Below are positions 19,780 to 29,003 of a DNA stretch of 64,000 bases, one piece after another. The DNA comes from Hyphomicrobium_A sp963759735 (GTDB lineage: Bacteria; Pseudomonadota; Alphaproteobacteria; Rhizobiales; Hyphomicrobiaceae): positions 372,001 to 436,000 of the forward strand of contig CAVXAF010000001.1 in NCBI GenBank assembly GCA_963759735.1, given 5' to 3'. A model generated the notes under the pieces. It ran no database searches. It saw only the letters and a program-made list of their open reading frames with translations, and was not told where the DNA came from. The position numbers and the translations under genes are program-made. Positions within the stretch are counted from its first letter, which is position 1, and each line of letters starts with the position of its first letter.

Positions 19780-19805
19780 AACGGGGCCGATTTCTCGGCC
19801 CCGTT
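19780..19805 (-). terminator. Terminator of porin copy 3
   Basis: AACGGGGCCGA / TCGGCCCCGTT, an 11-bp stem with a TTTC loop, followed on the minus strand by TTTTGCG. It has the same CGGGGCCGA core as the hairpin after porin copy 2. Confidence 0.75.
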
Positions 19806-19838
19806 CGCGTTTTAAAACATTGTTAACTCTTCGCCCGA

Positions 19839-20629
19839 TCAGGGCAGGGTGAGCGTCACAGAGAACACGAAGCGCTCGTCGCAGGTGCTGGCGTGAAGCA
19901 CCGAAGCACACGTCGCTGCCGACAGTCGGTGTCCCAGTAGCGGAAGTCGAAGGTGAGCTTCTCGACGGCGAGAGCCAGACCGACGTTCCAGTAGGTGTAG
20001 TCGTAGTCGGCGGCCGTCGGGATTCCCAGTTATACGTGCCGATCACGCCGCTGAGGGTCGGGCGTGAAGACATGGAAGGTCGGCAGCGCGTAGGCCAGCG
20101 TACCTTCGTAGACCCAGTACTCGACGTCGTTGTAGTCCGGCGAGTAGTAGACGGCGGCACCGCCGGTCAGGCTCTTGAAGATCTCGCCGCTGACGCCAGC
20201 CTTGAGCTCGATGATCTCGGGATCGAAGCCGGGGTCATAGCCCGGGATAGGTGTAGTAGATGATGCCGAGATCAAAGGTGGCCGGACCCCAGACCGGCTT
20301 GATGCCGGCGTAGTAGTCGATCTCGACGTTGGCCAGTCGGCGACCACACCAAAGTCTACGTTCGAGGCCCAGATGCCGGCGTAGACGATGCCGTAGCCGA
20401 TGTTGATCGCGCCCTGGATGGCAGGCTCGTTCTCGGTCTGCGAGATGCCGCGGAACACGTAGTCCGAGGTGCCCGTGGCGGAGAACGAATATGTAAACTC
20501 GCGTGCCGGAGCGACAGGCGCGTCCTTGATGCTGCCCTCGTAGCCGTCGGCAAGAGCGCCGCCGGTGAGAGCAAAGAGCGCAACGCCTGCTGCGCCTAGA
20601 AGGTTAACCACTTTACGAGACTCGGCCAT
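19839..20629 (-). pseudogene. TorF-family porin, copy 3, about six indels
   Basis: Starts MAESRKVVNLLG with signal peptide ending ALADG, and reads TSDYVFRGISQTENEPAIQGA like its neighbours. Frame changes then occur near 20331-20338 (one base lost, probably from GGG), 20238-20249 (extra C), 20053-20066 (extra G), 20014-20028 (one base lost), 19918-19934 and 19887-19899 (extra bases). Between them the barrel strands (NVEIDYYAGIKPVWGPATFD, TYPGYDPGFDP, YYSPDYNDVEYWVYEG, WNVGLALAVEKLTFDFRYWD) and the end CDERFVFSVTLTLP remain readable, total about 262 residues. Either a recently broken gene or a poor-quality stretch of sequence. Confidence 0.75.
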
Positions 20630-21003
20630 GATGGAACTTACCCCCGTACACTACTGACCACTCAAAGCGCCGACACTCGTCTTTGCCGCATGCACGGCCT
20701 AACTCGAACGCTTCTGGATCGTAGGAAAAGCGTAAACGGGTCTTGCTACAAGCCAAATCACCTCGCAGCCACGTCTCGTCTGCCACCCTGTAGCGCAAAG
20801 GCAACGATGCCTGTGGATTGACTATAAATGCGCCAAAAAACGCTTTGTGACAGGGCATCCACCTGCGCTGATTCGTTACAGGTCCGAGTTGCATCGCCCA
20901 AATTGTGGGCAGGCCCCCAAAAGTCGAAGTGCACCGGCAATTCGCTCCACTGACCGCGCGAGGCTGGCGAAGCGGTCGCGGAGCTGCGATCATCGCACTT
21001 CGC
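20630..21003. other. Divergent intergenic region, no gene recognised
   Basis: 374 bases between porin copy 3 (-) and the SDR gene (+). It must carry the promoters for both. I see no palindrome or convincing -35/-10 pair. Confidence 0.4.
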
Positions 21004-21738
21004 ATGCCCCATTCGACGATGCAGACTGCCCTCATCACCGGAGCCGCCCGCCGTATCGGACGCGCCATCGCGCTCGATCTGGCAACGCACGGCTGGCGGG
21101 TCTGCGTGCACTACCGGCATTCGCGCGACGAGGCCGAGGCTCTGGCCGCCGAAATCGTCGGCGCCGGCGGCTCCGCCGTGGCTCTGGCGGCCAATCTCGC
21201 CATCGTCGATGAGGTGCAATCGCTGATAGCCCGTTGCACCGAGGCGCTCGGCCCGCCCACCTGCCTCGTCAACAACGCCTCGGAGTTCTTCCTCGACACC
21301 ATCGGTTCGGTGACGTCGGCGGGATGGGACACGCATCTCGACATCAACCTGAAAGCGCCGGTGTTTCTCGCCCAGGCCCTTTACGCCAACCTTCCCGAGG
21401 GCGCGGAAGGCAACGTGATCAACATCATCGATCAGCGGGTGTGGCGGCCAACGCCGGAATTCTTCTCGTACACGATCTCCAAGGCCGGCCTGTGGACGGC
21501 GACGCAGACGCTGGCCCAGGCGATGGCGCCGCGCGTACGCGTCAACGCCATTGGCCCCGGTCCGGTGCTGCAGAGCGTGCACCAGAGCCAGGCCGATTTC
21601 GCCGCCGAACGAACATCGACACCGCTAGGGCGCGGTCCCTCGCTGCCCGAAATTGCCGCCGCGGTGCGCTTTATCCTGGCGACGCCATCGATGACCGGCC
21701 AGATGATCGCCCTCGACGGTGGGCAGCACTTCGTCTGA
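21004..21738 (+). CDS. SDR oxidoreductase, pteridine-reductase-like
   Basis: 244 residues. Short-chain dehydrogenase with TGAARRIGRAIAL as the dinucleotide-binding motif, LVNNASEFF, the catalytic Tyr-x3-Lys in FSYTISKAG and the C-terminal GQMIALDGGQHF. The TGxxxRxG variant of the glycine motif is that of FolM/PTR1-type dihydropteridine or dihydromonapterin reductases, so a folate or pterin role is plausible but unproven. The start at the ATG of MPHSTMQTAL is chosen because the motif follows at the normal distance. Confidence 0.78.
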   Translation: MPHSTMQTALITGAARRIGRAIALDLATHGWRVCVHYRHSRDEAEALAAEIVGAGGSAVALAANLAIVDEVQSLIARCTEALGPPTCLVNNASEFFLDTIGSVTSAGWDTHLDINLKAPVFLAQALYANLPEGAEGNVINIIDQRVWRPTPEFFSYTISKAGLWTATQTLAQAMAPRVRVNAIGPGPVLQSVHQSQADFAAERTSTPLGRGPSLPEIAAAVRFILATPSMTGQMIALDGGQHFV

Positions 21739-21967
21739 GGGACAGCGTGGCTCCCACGACCGGCGTTTACCTCGCCACGCTTAATGCTCAGCGCCACAAT
21801 TCCGCTCTGCCGCGCCCTAACTGGCGCCCAAATAGTGCTGCTTCCTCGGACACCTCGGGGGTGACCATGATTCGTAAACCATCCATTAACGTTAAGCCTT
21901 TAAGAACGTTTGATGGTTTCGTAGGGCGCTCACGCAAAAGAAGCGCCGCGTTCAGACGGGTGTACTC

Positions 21968-23311
21968 ATGAAGAAACTCTTCGGAGCTTCCCTCACCATC
22001 GCATTTGCCGCTGTCGTCAGTTCGGCTTTCGCGGCTGGCCTTCCCGAAGTCAAAGTTTCGGCAAGCAACAAGGTGCCCCAGTGCGCCACGCCGGGGCGGC
22101 TGACCTCTTACTTGAAGGTCCGCAATCCGCGCCTTGATCCGCGCTTTGAGGACTTGGCAGCCCAGTACCAGCACCACGGCGAGGCCCTTGGCATCCGCTG
22201 GGACATCGCATTCTTCCAGATGATCCTCGAGACCGGCGCGCTGCGCTTCACCGGCGACGTACGTCCCGACCAGAACAACTTCGCCGGCCTCGGCGCTTCG
22301 GGCGGCGGCGCCCGCGGCGAGCGCTTCGCCGACCTGTCGAGCGGCGTGAAGGCGCATCTCCAGCATCTGCTGATGTACGCCGGCGATCACATCGATGAAC
22401 CAGTCGCCGAACGCACGCGCAAGGTGCAGGCGTGGGGCGTGCTGACCGCTTGGCAGAAGTCGATCGACGGTCCGATGACGTATGCGCTGATTGCCCAGCA
22501 GTGGGCGCCAACCTCACGCAACTATGTGCGCGACATCACCGCCATCACCGAAGATTTCTACGCCGCCCACTGCAACGGCAATGATCCCAACCCGGGTATC
22601 CAGGAAGCCAAGGTCGACACGCCAAAGGCGAAGAGCAAGAAGGTGCAAGCGGCCACCGTGCTCGCCGAGGCGACCGCCGCCGATACCGATGCGAGCGATC
22701 CGGCGCCGGAAAAAGTCTCCGGGGCAGAGATTGCCAAGCGCAATATCGAGGAAGAGCGCAAGCAGGGCATGCCTCTCAAGGCGCTCGGCGCCAACATGAT
22801 GGGCTCGCTCGGCCAGACGGCCAAGGCCGCCGCCCAGGGGGATGGTCCGCCAGTGACGCTGCTCAACGACGATGGTCAGGCCACCGCCGAGGCGCCCCAG
22901 CAAGGCAGCGCACCCGCTTCAGATACAAAGGCGAAGGAAAAGGCCAAGCCGGAGGCCAAGTCGACGCTGGCCAAGGCAGAGTCCAAGCCCGCAGCCAAAG
23001 GCGCCGCCAAGGGTGCCGAAATCCAGACCGCGGCGCTCGGCAGTGCCGCCACGCAGCTGAAGCCGCCACCTGCCAAGGGCAGCAAGTGCAAGGTGTGGAC
23101 GGCCAGCTATGGCGGGCAGCGCGCCGTCATCATCAAGGCCAACGGCAACGGCACCTTGAACTACACGGTGCTCGACGTCACCGAAACCAACGAGAAGCGT
23201 GAGGTCGACGCCTACATCGCCGCCTACGCCAAGGGCGGCGAGAAGCTTGCCTCGTTCCCCAGTCAGACCAAGGCCCTGAGCAAGGCCTTCGAGCTCTGCC
23301 CCGAGGGTTGA
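21968..23311 (+). CDS. Glucosaminidase-domain protein, copy A, secreted
   Basis: 447 residues. Signal peptide (MKKLFGASLTIAFAAVVSSAFA), then a glucosaminidase-like domain (about residues 35-195): CATPGRLTSYLKVRNPRLDPRF, IRWDIAFFQMILETGALRF, QNNFAGLGASGGG and FADLSSGVKAHLQHLL. Such domains bind or cleave peptidoglycan glycan strands. A charged Ala/Lys/Pro-rich linker of about 170 residues follows, then a C-terminal domain of about 70 residues (KCKVWTASYGGQRAVIIKA ... KAFELCPEG) with two cysteines. The next gene has the same three-part plan. Confidence 0.72.
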   Translation: MKKLFGASLTIAFAAVVSSAFAAGLPEVKVSASNKVPQCATPGRLTSYLKVRNPRLDPRFEDLAAQYQHHGEALGIRWDIAFFQMILETGALRFTGDVRPDQNNFAGLGASGGGARGERFADLSSGVKAHLQHLLMYAGDHIDEPVAERTRKVQAWGVLTAWQKSIDGPMTYALIAQQWAPTSRNYVRDITAITEDFYAAHCNGNDPNPGIQEAKVDTPKAKSKKVQAATVLAEATAADTDASDPAPEKVSGAEIAKRNIEEERKQGMPLKALGANMMGSLGQTAKAAAQGDGPPVTLLNDDGQATAEAPQQGSAPASDTKAKEKAKPEAKSTLAKAESKPAAKGAAKGAEIQTAALGSAATQLKPPPAKGSKCKVWTASYGGQRAVIIKANGNGTLNYTVLDVTETNEKREVDAYIAAYAKGGEKLASFPSQTKALSKAFELCPEG

Positions 23312-23395
23312 TCGCTCGTGGGCGCGGCGTGAGCTGCGCCCGCCAACCGCCGACGCGCCTCCAGCAGCCGTCATTGATGAGTTTGTAGCAACGCC

Positions 23396-24898
23396 ATGGT
23401 GACCCCATTGTCGGCGAACGGGCGAATTTCGTTCTCGAGCGGCGCGCTGCGCGTCATGAGTTGCGCGATGCTGGTGCTAGGTTTTGCCGCGAGCGCCAGC
23501 GCGGCACCGCCGATGATCCGCACCGACGGCGACAATGCCGTGCCGCGCTGCGTGACGCCGAAAAAGCTCATGGCGTTCATCCGGACGCGCAACCGCGACC
23601 TCGACCCGCGCTTTGCCGACATCGCCAGCTATTACAAAAAGCATGGCCAGACGTGGAACGTGCGGTGGGACTACGCCTTCTTCCAGATGGTCGTGGAGAC
23701 CAACTTCCTTACCTACAGGCGTGGTGATGGCCGCTGGGGCGACGTCGATCCAAAGCAGAACAACTTCGCCGGGCTCGGCACCACGGGCGGCGGCGTGCCG
23801 GGCGACAGCTATCCCGATGTCGGCACCGGCGTACTGGCGCAAATCCAGCACCTCGTCGTCTATTCCGGCCAGCGCATCGACGAGCCGGTCGGCGCGCGCA
23901 CGCGTCTGAAGCAGGACGACATTCTCTCCGTGATGGCGGAGAAAAAGGGGCGCACGACCTTCGCCGACCTGGCGCGCCGCTGGGCCGCCGACCGGCATTA
24001 CGGTGCTTCGATCGAATGGGTGGCCAACAACTTCCGGCAATCGTTCTGCACGGGACGGGAGCCGGTCGAGCAGACAGAAGCAGCCCCCGCCCCTCCCAAG
24101 CCGCTGAAGCGCTTGGTCGCGAAAGACGACATGGCGCGCGCCGCCAATCTCGGCGGCCCCACGCTCGTGGAAACCTCGGCTACGGAAGCATCGGCTACGG
24201 CAACCAAGCCCGCACCGGCCGTACCGGTGCGGACCATCTGGGCGGCGTCCGACGGCCCGACGACCGCGCCCACCGACGCGCCTAGCGCGCCGAATGGTGG
24301 CGCAGCTGCCGAGGCGCCATTGCCGGCACGCAAGCCGGCGTCCACCGCATCGACGAGCGCCGATACGATCATCGCGGCCGAGCAGATCATACAGACGGGC
24401 GAAGCTGCGCCCGCCCCTGACACCGTCGCGCTCGCCCCGTCGGAAGAAAGCACGGCCGAGCGGCAAGTAGAATTGGCCTCGCCCGAGGCGGGCGCGGCGC
24501 GCTCTGCACCGCTGGCCGAAGCCCCACGCACGGGTCCCGAAGTCGCACAGGCCCGGACAGCGTTCGCCTTCGCGGCGGCGATGAATACAGCGCAAGCCGC
24601 CGCCAAGCCTGCAGCGCGAGTTGCGACGAGCAGCGGCTGCCATGTCAGCACGGCCAGCTACGGGGGAAAGAAGGCGCTCTTGGTGCGCTCGGGCGCGGCG
24701 CCCGCGGTGCGTTACACGGTGCTCACCGTTCTGGAAGGATTCGAGGCGTCGATGCTCGACAGCTATCTCAAGGCGCACGCGCCGGATGGATCAAGCGTCG
24801 GCGAATTCGCCAGCAAGGATGCCGCGCTGGCCAAGGCCAGGGAGCTTTGCCCCGGTGGGGCGGGCGCCCCACGAGGCGAGGCCCCACGCGCCGGCTAG
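23396..24898 (+). CDS. Glucosaminidase-domain protein, copy B, secreted
   Basis: 500 residues, tandem paralogue of the preceding gene 85 bases upstream. Signal peptide about 40 residues (ending ASASA), glucosaminidase-like domain (CVTPKKLMAFIRTRNRDLDPRF, VRWDYAFFQMVVETNFL, KQNNFAGLGTTGGGVPGDSYPD), a 200-residue Ala/Pro/Thr-rich linker, and a C-terminal domain matching copy A (GCHVSTASYGGKKALLVRS ... AKARELCPGG). A start at the internal ATG 23456 is possible and would give a more compact signal peptide. Confidence 0.72.
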   Translation: MVTPLSANGRISFSSGALRVMSCAMLVLGFAASASAAPPMIRTDGDNAVPRCVTPKKLMAFIRTRNRDLDPRFADIASYYKKHGQTWNVRWDYAFFQMVVETNFLTYRRGDGRWGDVDPKQNNFAGLGTTGGGVPGDSYPDVGTGVLAQIQHLVVYSGQRIDEPVGARTRLKQDDILSVMAEKKGRTTFADLARRWAADRHYGASIEWVANNFRQSFCTGREPVEQTEAAPAPPKPLKRLVAKDDMARAANLGGPTLVETSATEASATATKPAPAVPVRTIWAASDGPTTAPTDAPSAPNGGAAAEAPLPARKPASTASTSADTIIAAEQIIQTGEAAPAPDTVALAPSEESTAERQVELASPEAGAARSAPLAEAPRTGPEVAQARTAFAFAAAMNTAQAAAKPAARVATSSGCHVSTASYGGKKALLVRSGAAPAVRYTVLTVLEGFEASMLDSYLKAHAPDGSSVGEFASKDAALAKARELCPGGAGAPRGEAPRAG

Positions 24899-24901
24899 TC
24901 A

Positions 24902-26045
24902 TCAGTTGCCGGCCACTGCGTCGGCGAGATGCATGTCGTTGCCGCGCCAGCTGAACGAATTGCCGAGCCATGCCTGCACCCAGAGGGTCGGCAGCATGAC
25001 ATCGCGCATCAGCCAGGCGAGCGGCGACAGCGGGCTGAGGTGCCAGCCGGCAGCCCGCGCCAGAGCCGCCTCGCAGCCGTACCAAGCAGCAGCGAACATC
25101 ACGACGAAGCCGGGCGACACGTCGAGCGCCGCCGCGGCATATGCGGCCGCCAGCAGCGGCGCCGCACTGCCCGAAAGAAGTTCGGGCACGAAGAATATGG
25201 GGAACGTCGCGCGGCGCAGCTTCGCCCAGCGCACCTGCCGCGACCAGATCTGCCGCGCCGTGCGCGCGCCGAGCGGCTGCCCGAAGGCGCCATCAACAAG
25301 GCGAACGCGCCGACCGGCGCGGCGCACGACCTTGGTCGCCGCCGCGTCCTCGGCAATCTCCGCGCCCAGCGCACCGATGCCGCCCGCGCGCTCCAGGTCC
25401 GCGCGCCGCCACAGCATCGTCTTGCCTTGCGCAAATCCCAGACCGACGGTGTCGGCCGCGTACTGCCAGCGGGCTTGATACGTATTGAGGAAGGCACATT
25501 CGACTTCGGCCCAGAAGCCGTGCGGCATGCAGCCGATGGGCGGCGCGCACAGCAGTCCCGAATCGACGCGCCAACCCGCCAGCAAGCGCTGTAGATAATC
25601 TGGCGGCATGAGCACGTTGCTGTCGGCCATGACGACCCAGGCGTGACGCGCCACGCGCCAGCCCTTGATCAGGTTGTTGAGCTTGGGATTGGACGTGAGC
25701 GGCGTCACGGCCGATCAGGAGCTTGGCGTCGACGTGCGGGTACTCGGCGATGAGGCGGCGGATCACCGGCACGACGACGTCGTCGGCGTCCTCGCAGCAC
25801 AGGATCAGCTCATAGCGCTCGTAGGCGAGCTGGAAGCCGGAGCGCAGGGTGAGTTCATCGTAGGGGTCGAGGCCGCGCACCGGACGTAGCACGCTGACCG
25901 GCGGCAGACTGGCGGGCGGCACCGTCGCGAGGAGCGGCGTAGCGGTCCCGCGACGGGCACGAAGCGCAGCGAGCAGGGCGCTGACCAAATGCAGCAGCGT
26001 GGCGAGGCATACGAATATCACGCAGCCCCAGGCGATCTCGTTCAT
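24902..26045 (-). CDS. Ceramide-glucosyltransferase-like glycosyltransferase (HpnI-like; one frameshift)
   Basis: Membrane-bound GT family 21/2 enzyme. The N-terminal membrane segment and SVLRPVRGLDPYDELTLRSGF, then CCEDADD, are in one frame; after LLIG the frame changes, and SNPKLNNLIKGW, VVMADSNV, IAEDAA and the RQVRW (Q/RxxRW) motif continue in another. One extra C near 25700-25712 explains it; corrected length is 380 residues, with 2-3 membrane segments at the C-terminus. The family includes ceramide glucosyltransferase and HpnI, which adds N-acetylglucosamine in hopanoid synthesis. No other hopanoid gene is next to it. Confidence 0.78.
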
Positions 26046-26171
26046 CGTCAACCTTGCGCAGCCATCGTTCGCGCAAGTCTTGCTATGGAGTTCGTGACAC
26101 GTTGATGACAACGGCGCGGGCGCGGCGAGGCGCCTCGGCAGGGGGCCGTTGCTTGGTTACCGGCGCCGCGC

Positions 26172-27146
26172 CTATTCGGCGGGGGTGAGGTATTTCAATG
26201 CGACGTTGGACAAGGCGCCGCCGACGACGCACGGCACGCCCATGTATACTTGGCCCATCACACCAGCAGCGACGCAGCCGAGCGCGAACACCGTCTGGCC
26301 GGCCTGTCCCCACCAGGAGATGTTGCGGGAGTTCTCCGAACCCTTGGTGCGTAGCTCCTCGATGGAGGAGAGAGCATCTTTGCGGATTTGCGCCAACTCG
26401 AACGTCTCGGCGCCCTCGATGACCTCGGCCAGCGGCTTGGCGACGTTGTCCGGCTGCCGCGGCAGCGAGACCTTCAGATAGTCGAGCAGGTCGTGGTCCT
26501 TGGAGGCGTTCTGCGCCAGCGTCCACTTGACCATCGAGCCGATGGTGAGTTTCTCGACGTTGTTCTTTTCGCGCGACCAGGCGAGCGTGCGCACCAGACG
26601 CTGGATCGGCTCGGAAGAGCCGGTGGCGAAATAATAGCCCCAGTTGGCGTCGACGCCGATCGGGCTGTCGAGCGGCAGATCGCGCAGTACGGGAAGCTTG
26701 CCGTAGAGGTAGCGCTCGATGATGACCTTGCGCGCCGGCATGCGCTCGACGAACTTGCCCAGCAGTTCTTTCCAATCGGGGAGGCCCGAATAGGCGATGG
26801 CCTTGACCACCACCACCTGGTCGGGCGGCGGCATCGGGAACATGTCGGAGATGAGCTTCTCGGCGATCTCGGGATTGGCGCCGATGACGCCGGCGACGAA
26901 GCCGACGTAGATGCCGGCCTGCTCGACCTCCTTGAACTGCCCCTGCTGGCGCATGGCCGTGAAGGCCTCGGGCAGCCGTTCGGGGGTCGGTTCGTGGCGG
27001 TAGTCGTTGATCCACGCCAGCACCACCTCGGGGCGGCTGAACGGTGGGGGCTTGGGCTTCTTTTTGGCGGCGTCGGTGATACCGGACGTCGACACGACGA
27101 TCACAGCCGCCAGCGCCAAGCCGGCCAGACGCGGGAATTGACGCAT
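26172..27146 (-). CDS. Hypothetical secreted/membrane protein
   Basis: 324 residues from the ATG at 27146 (a longer ATG at 27170 is also in frame). Signal peptide (LAGLALAAVIVVSTSGITDA), Lys/Pro-rich start, then a mainly helical domain with WINDYRHEPTPERLPEAFTAM and MPARKVIIERYLYGKLP. A membrane segment is predicted near the C-terminus (VFALGCVAAGVMGQVYMGVP). Family not recognised. The next gene downstream on the same strand begins 127 bases away. Confidence 0.6.
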   Translation of the reverse strand: MRQFPRLAGLALAAVIVVSTSGITDAAKKKPKPPPFSRPEVVLAWINDYRHEPTPERLPEAFTAMRQQGQFKEVEQAGIYVGFVAGVIGANPEIAEKLISDMFPMPPPDQVVVVKAIAYSGLPDWKELLGKFVERMPARKVIIERYLYGKLPVLRDLPLDSPIGVDANWGYYFATGSSEPIQRLVRTLAWSREKNNVEKLTIGSMVKWTLAQNASKDHDLLDYLKVSLPRQPDNVAKPLAEVIEGAETFELAQIRKDALSSIEELRTKGSENSRNISWWGQAGQTVFALGCVAAGVMGQVYMGVPCVVGGALSNVALKYLTPAE

Positions 27147-27310
27147 GAAATGGCTAATCCGCACGGTCACGTGCGTATCCTTCCCGGCAATTGCGGCCTT
27201 TCCCGGCTCACCCCGAGCCCGGGCGGAGACAAAAGAAAACCGCGTATTGTCAATTTGATGGCAGTCCCCCGCAGGCCAGTGAAACTGGCGCTTGGCGGGG
27301 GAAGATAAAC

Positions 27311-28307
27311 TTAAACCGTCAAGACGATCTTGCCGACGTGGGCGTCGTCCATGCGCGCGTGCGCGGCGGCGGCCTCCCGCAGCGGAAAGGTCGCGTCGAT
27401 GACGATGCGGACCCGCTTTTGGGCGACGAGGGGCAGCGCCTTCTCCTCGACCGCCCGTGCGATGGCCGCCTTGACCTCACTGGAGCGGATACGCAACGTC
27501 GAACCGGTGACGGTGAGCCGCTTCAGCATGATGCGCATCATGTCGATAGTCACCTTCGAGCCCGACTGGAAGGCGATGTTGACGAGGCGCCCGTCGTCCG
27601 CCAGCGAGCGGATGTTGCGCTCCACGTAGTCGCCGCCGACGATGTCGAGGATGACGTCGACGCCGCGGCCGCCGGTCTCCGCCTTCACCGCCTCGGCAAA
27701 GTCCTCGGCCGTGTAGTCGATGGCGCGCGCGGCGCCGAGTTCGCGGCAGACGGCGCACTTTTCCGGCGATCCGGCGGTGGCGATGACCTTGGCGCCAAGG
27801 GCGGCGGCGAGCTGGATGGCGGCAACGCCGATGCCGCTGGTGCCGCCGTGCACGAGAAACCATTCACCGGGCTTGAGGCCGCCGCGCTCAAAGACGTTGT
27901 GCCAGACGGTGAAGAAGCCCTCCGGGATGGCGGCCGCTTCGACCATCGAAATCCCGTCCGGGATCGGCATGCATGCGCTTTCATCGGCGACGCAGTATTC
28001 GGCGTAGCCGCCGCCATTGACCAGCGCCATGACCTTCGCGCCGCCGTTAAAGCGCGGCGCCGCGGGACCAACGACCACGACCTCGCCTGCGATCTCCAGG
28101 CCCGGAATCTCCGAATGACCCTTGGGTGCAGGATAGAGTCCCATCCGCTGCATCACGTCGGGACGATTGATTCCCGCCGCCGCCACCTTGATCAGCACCT
28201 GGCCGAGACCCGACGAGCGGCAGCGGTACTGTCGTTGGCTGCAGGACGTCAGGGCCGCCTTTGCCGGCAATGGCGATGGCGGTCATGGTCGCGGGCAGTG
28301 CTGTCAT
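27311..28307 (-). CDS. NAD(P)H quinone oxidoreductase, zinc-less MDR family (one frameshift)
   Basis: Medium-chain dehydrogenase/reductase of the QOR/PIG3 type. The N-terminus MTALPATMTAIAIAGKGGPD starts at 28307 behind GAGGAT. The frame then changes at about 28215 (one extra G in cgtcGggtctc), continuing GQVLIKVAAAGINRPDVMQR, the NADPH-binding HGGTSGIGVAAIQLA and the C-terminal HARMDDAHVGKIVLTV. Corrected length is 331 residues, normal for the group. NADPH-dependent reduction of quinones or similar electrophiles is expected. Confidence 0.85.
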
Positions 28308-28445
28308 CGTGGCGATCCTCGGTCTGGCCGTAAGGTGTCCTGATGCCCGAGCGGCATCGCCGAGACAAGGCGGCCATGCGCGGGTTGCCGCAACAAAGCA
28401 GTTGGCGCAAGCTCCGTTCCATAGTGGAACGAGGCGGAGCAGCCC

Positions 28446-28637
28446 ATGGACTGGGACGACATCACGCCCAAGGTGCCGAAGACAAAGGCAACCGTCGGCG
28501 ACAATCTCGAGACGCTGTCAGTGGCGGAGCTGGAAGCGCGCGTAGGCGTCTTCGAGCGCGAGATCGAGCGCGTGAAAAGCGAGCTGGAAAGCAAGCGGCG
28601 ACACGAGCAGGCGGCCAGCGCCCTGTTCAAGAAGTGA
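28446..28637 (+). CDS. DUF1192 family protein
   Basis: 63 residues, matching the small alphaproteobacterial DUF1192 family: MDWDDITPK at the start, then LSVAELEARVGVFEREIERVKSE, an amphipathic coiled-coil helix, and a basic C-terminus. A GAGGCGGAG sequence precedes the ATG. Function unknown. Transcribed away from the quinone oxidoreductase gene. Confidence 0.82.
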   Translation: MDWDDITPKVPKTKATVGDNLETLSVAELEARVGVFEREIERVKSELESKRRHEQAASALFKK

Positions 28638-28769
28638 TCAACGCGCAGGCAAGCGCAGTTTAAAGCGGGCAATGGACAGGCATCGGCCGCGGCCATGGCC
28701 GGCGCCGGCAAACGTGACCGGAGACCGCCGCGCCGCCCGTTCATCGTTAATCTGTTGTTAGGGTTAGGC

Positions 28770-28873
28770 CGGTAACCTCCCGTTATCCAGTCACCTGGAT
28801 CCCGAGCGGCACTGCCGCTCTGTTTGACGCCTCCCTGTTGACTTCAGAGCCGCTGCAAAGCGGCTCTTTTTTT
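28770..28873 (+). ncRNA. Candidate small RNA with anti-Shine-Dalgarno motifs
   Basis: Three hairpins (28785-28800 ATCCAG/CTGGAT; 28804-28820 GAGCGGC/GCCGCTC; terminator 28846-28873) separated by unpaired stretches with ACCTCCC (28775-28781) and GCCTCCC (28829-28835). Repeated CCUCCC in open positions plus a Rho-independent end is the design of alphaproteobacterial anti-SD sRNAs. No promoter could be assigned, so the 5' end is a guess. It could instead be the 3' end of the DUF1192 transcript. Confidence 0.45.
28846..28873 (+). terminator. Strong Rho-independent terminator
   Basis: AGAGCCGC - TGCAAA - GCGGCTCT followed by a run of seven T. It ends transcription before the DUF1465 gene. Confidence 0.85.
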
Positions 28874-29003
28874 GCATATCCCCAATTGTGATTGGAACCG
28901 CCGCACGCCCGTCCCGCTTTTGGTCATGTTGTTAACTATGGCTTGGCAGGATGAGTGCGTGGTATTGGTGAGCTACAGGTGAGTGAGTGTGTCAAATCTA
29001 GTC

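Larger units (their letters stand above)
28638..29003. other. Intergenic region carrying a structured element
   Basis: 366 bases between DUF1192 and DUF1465. The right-hand half (28762-28873) holds several hairpins and a strong terminator, described separately. I see no protein gene here. Confidence 0.5.

Noticed and set aside
20818..20823. TTGACT as -35 box for the SDR gene
   Set aside because: No -10 element at 16-18 bases, and it lies 180 bases from the start codon.
21886..21906. TTAA-rich stretch resembling a CtrA site
   Set aside because: Spacing between TTAA elements is 2, 4 or 10 bases, not the 7 of a CtrA box.
23477..24778. 433-residue open frame opposite glucosaminidase copy B
   Set aside because: Arg/Gly-rich shadow; the sense frame has a conserved domain and a paralogue next to it.
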